Of a stretch of DNA of 64,000 nt, positions 63,201 through 64,000 are shown one piece after another. The translations under genes were made by a program, and so were the position numbers. Numbering within the stretch: the stretch's first letter is position 1; every line of letters begins with the position of its first letter. The stretch comes from Porticoccus litoralis (lineage in GTDB: Bacteria > Pseudomonadota > Gammaproteobacteria > Pseudomonadales > Porticoccaceae). The notes beneath the pieces were generated by a model that worked only from the letters and a program-made list of their open reading frames with translations, made no database searches and had not been told where the DNA came from. Where the stretch lies: assembly GCF_030676955.1 (NCBI RefSeq), contig NZ_JAUUUU010000005.1, positions 62,001 through 126,000 on the forward strand. Direction: 5' to 3'.

Positions 63201-64000
63201 TGGTTGTATCGGTCATTTTCTGTATGCCCAGACCAGACCGCGGAAAAAGCGTCTTGAAATGCATTGCGCACCAGCGACACATCGACATCCACGTCCAGAC
63301 CAAAGCGCAAGGTAAAATCGTGCATCCAGATTTCACTACCCTGGTGAGGCGTAATCTCGTACGGGTGCTCACCGAGCACACGAAACCCCAGGTTTTCGAG
63401 CATCGGCACCAGCTCGGACAGCTCCAGCTGCTCGGCGCGGTGGAACAGCTTGAAGCGCATAACATTTCGTTCCGCACCGAGCGGCTGGTAAAAACTGGTG
63501 GCAATCTGCCCTTCCCGCTCCAGCCCATGAAACAGGTCAATATCGTGAATGGCTGAACGATGATCAAAATGGTCACGGTAGCTGGCGGGAAATGCATTGC
63601 GGTAGGTACTGGCCATATTCCGGCCCAGCTCCTCGCCCCAATGTTCCAGAGCAGCTTCTTCCAGATCATCTCCCCAGTCCTGGGTAAGAGAAACAATATG
63701 ACGTTCAAGATCGCGCTGATTGACTTCCCGGTAGCGGTCCGACTCGATCTTGAGCACAAATTGGGTTCGCGCCAGTATGGATTCCGAAAAACTGGTGTTG
63801 AATTCACACTCCTCAGCGCCAAACTCTTCCTTGAGCACTTCTTCAATATGGGTGCGGATGGAGGTCCGGTAGACGTCTCTAGGCATGTAAACCAGGCAGT
63901 TTACAAACTTTTCAAACGGGTCGACGCGCACAAAGAGTTTGACGATACGTCGCTCGTTGATCTGCCAGACACCCACCAGAGTGGCGTAGAGTTCATCGGC
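60278..64000 (-). CDS. gdhB: NAD-specific glutamate dehydrogenase, large type (partial, N-terminus beyond window)
   Basis: It oxidises glutamate to 2-oxoglutarate and ammonia with NAD, a catabolic enzyme. The 1240 visible residues correspond to the C-terminal three quarters of the 1600-aa class described in Pseudomonas and Streptomyces. The catalytic core has KVARGGLRWSDRLEDYRTEV and VPTGAKGGFVAKQ (catalytic Lys), followed by GDMAGDVFGNGML, ICLVAAFNHQHIF and DLIWNGGIGTYVKA. The frame stays open through 64000 (…ADELYATLVG). The start is outside the window. It is convergent with rmf. Confidence 0.95.
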   Translation of the reverse strand, partial: ADELYATLVGVWQINERRIVKLFVRVDPFEKFVNCLVYMPRDVYRTSIRTHIEEVLKEEFGAEECEFNTSFSESILARTQFVLKIESDRYREVNQRDLERHIVSLTQDWGDDLEEAALEHWGEELGRNMASTYRNAFPASYRDHFDHRSAIHDIDLFHGLEREGQIATSFYQPLGAERNVMRFKLFHRAEQLELSELVPMLENLGFRVLGEHPYEITPHQGSEIWMHDFTLRFGLDVDVDVSLVRNAFQDAFSAVWSGHTENDRYNHLVVGARLDWRTVALLRLYGRYMKQLGSSFSQDFIADTLATNLELTRNLVALFRCLFDPKLLESHGDEYGRAERLNEKITDMLDQVSNLNADRVLRSYLQLINATKRTNFFQLDAEGAVKPYISVKLAPREISDAPEPRPMFEIFVYSPRMEGVHLRAGKVARGGLRWSDRLEDYRTEVLGLVKAQQVKNAVIVPTGAKGGFVAKQMPRNPSREAFLEEGIACYRLFIRGLLDLTDNIVGGEIVPPPCVVRRDYDDPYLVVAADKGTATFSDYANDISLEYGHWLGDAFASGGSFGYDHKKMGITARGAWVSVQRHFQEIGLNTQKENFTVVGIGDMAGDVFGNGMLRSEHICLVAAFNHQHIFLDPNPDATLSFGERQRLFDLPRSNWEDYNPELISKGGGVYLRSAKSVPLSEEVRARFGLDATALKPNELIHELLKSDVDLIWNGGIGTYVKASTESHQEAGDRANDPVRVNGRELRCRVFGEGGNLGMTQRGRIEFALNGGACNTDFIDNAGGVDCSDHEVNIKILLNELVQSQDLTTKQRNQLLVDMTDQVADLVLNNNYRQTLAISLAHYRCVTNFSEYWRTLTDWEAAGKIDRALEFLPDDETLKDRVKRSVGLTHPELSVLVSYAKILIKEQVLASDAAEDSYVARAIEGAFPKRLLKDYPEQVMHHSLRREIITNQIVNEIVNLMGVNYFLRQVASTGATVDDVVRAYVVVRDILHLQHFWHRVEQLDYQVPAEVQFELFYALMRLGRRASRWVLRNRRSCLNPGKEVKTLGPKLAELQLLLPTLFAWGEEENSWQAEVTRLVEQGVQEEVAMLVSSSNFLFFGFGIVDLAASSDKPVGLVLELYYKISVELDLEWFAEQIVHLEPASRWEDFARESFVDDLENQRRSLAGTLLKDIAVMEDIDNVIHIWKAAQSPLIKRWQDMMKELHTAPVYDFAMFSVALRELLDLVQSTENRQDSPPVCAV

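Noticed and set aside
1..64000. CRISPR arrays, tRNA/rRNA genes, insertion sequences, prophage or toxin-antitoxin islands
   Set aside because: No regularly spaced repeats, no cloverleaf or GTTCRANNC pattern noticed, no transposase or integrase motifs. I read by eye, so a formal scan could still find a small RNA.

Overview
This is chromosomal, core-type DNA of a gammaproteobacterium, with no mobile-element signature. Gene content and order resemble the Pseudomonas / marine Cellvibrionales-Oceanospirillales part of the class: a complete Na+-pumping NADH:quinone reductase operon with apbE and nqrM, FimL beside NudC, CsiV after Mfd, a long-form GAPDH, S-methyl-5'-thioinosine phosphorylase, RMF, and a large NAD-glutamate dehydrogenase. 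Genus and species cannot be named from the sequence alone. I see no rRNA, tRNA, CRISPR, insertion sequence, prophage or toxin/defence island.

Layout. 1-3.6 kb: the end of an AddB-like nuclease and an AddA-like helicase-nuclease. 3.7-4.8 kb: DAHP synthase, closed by a bidirectional terminator against a convergent TetR gene. 5.5-10.3 kb: nfuA and metH, divergent, with a DUF2970 membrane protein after metH. 10.3-14.1 kb: a 43-aa membrane protein, a siroheme nitrite/sulfite reductase with DUF934, and a CPA2 antiporter. 14.2-19.8 kb: sohB, an orphan BKACE enzyme, and the minus-strand group fimL-nudC-membrane protein. 20-26 kb: nhaB, the methyltransferase-rnhA-dnaQ operon, gloB and mltD. 26-33.2 kb: nqrABCDEF-apbE-nqrM. 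33.5-43.5 kb: GAPDH, a lipoprotein, mfd-csiV, DUF4124, MTI phosphorylase, an MscS-type channel and nagZ. 43.8-50.3 kb: DUF6763, a LOG-family protein, lexA with two SOS boxes, two uncharacterised proteins, topA, a membrane protein and a universal stress protein. 50.4-55.4 kb: slt-tatD, a c-type haem protein, dmeF and a CigR-like protein. 55.5-64 kb: sulP, a glutaredoxin, rlmKL, rmf, and the C-terminal three quarters of NAD-glutamate dehydrogenase, which runs off the right edge.

How the genes work together. NQR genes sit with the enzyme that attaches FMN to NqrB and NqrC (ApbE) and the NQR maturation factor (NqrM). Sodium energetics are complemented by NhaB. DNA maintenance is well represented (AddAB-like pair, Mfd, LexA, TopA, DnaQ, RnhA). 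Cell-wall turnover has MltD, Slt and NagZ. As I remember the Pseudomonas aeruginosa PAO1 map, the window joins two blocks that lie far apart there (nfuA to mltD, and the nqr region to slt); the join would be at the convergent mltD/nqrM boundary.

I did not find a convincing undescribed multigene system. The best leads are small: a hairpin inside the start of apbE, a 43-aa membrane protein with its own promoter, ribosome site and terminator, two dyads upstream of the BKACE and mltD genes, tandem stem-loops after rmf, and a lexA locus without the sulA partner usual in Pseudomonas.
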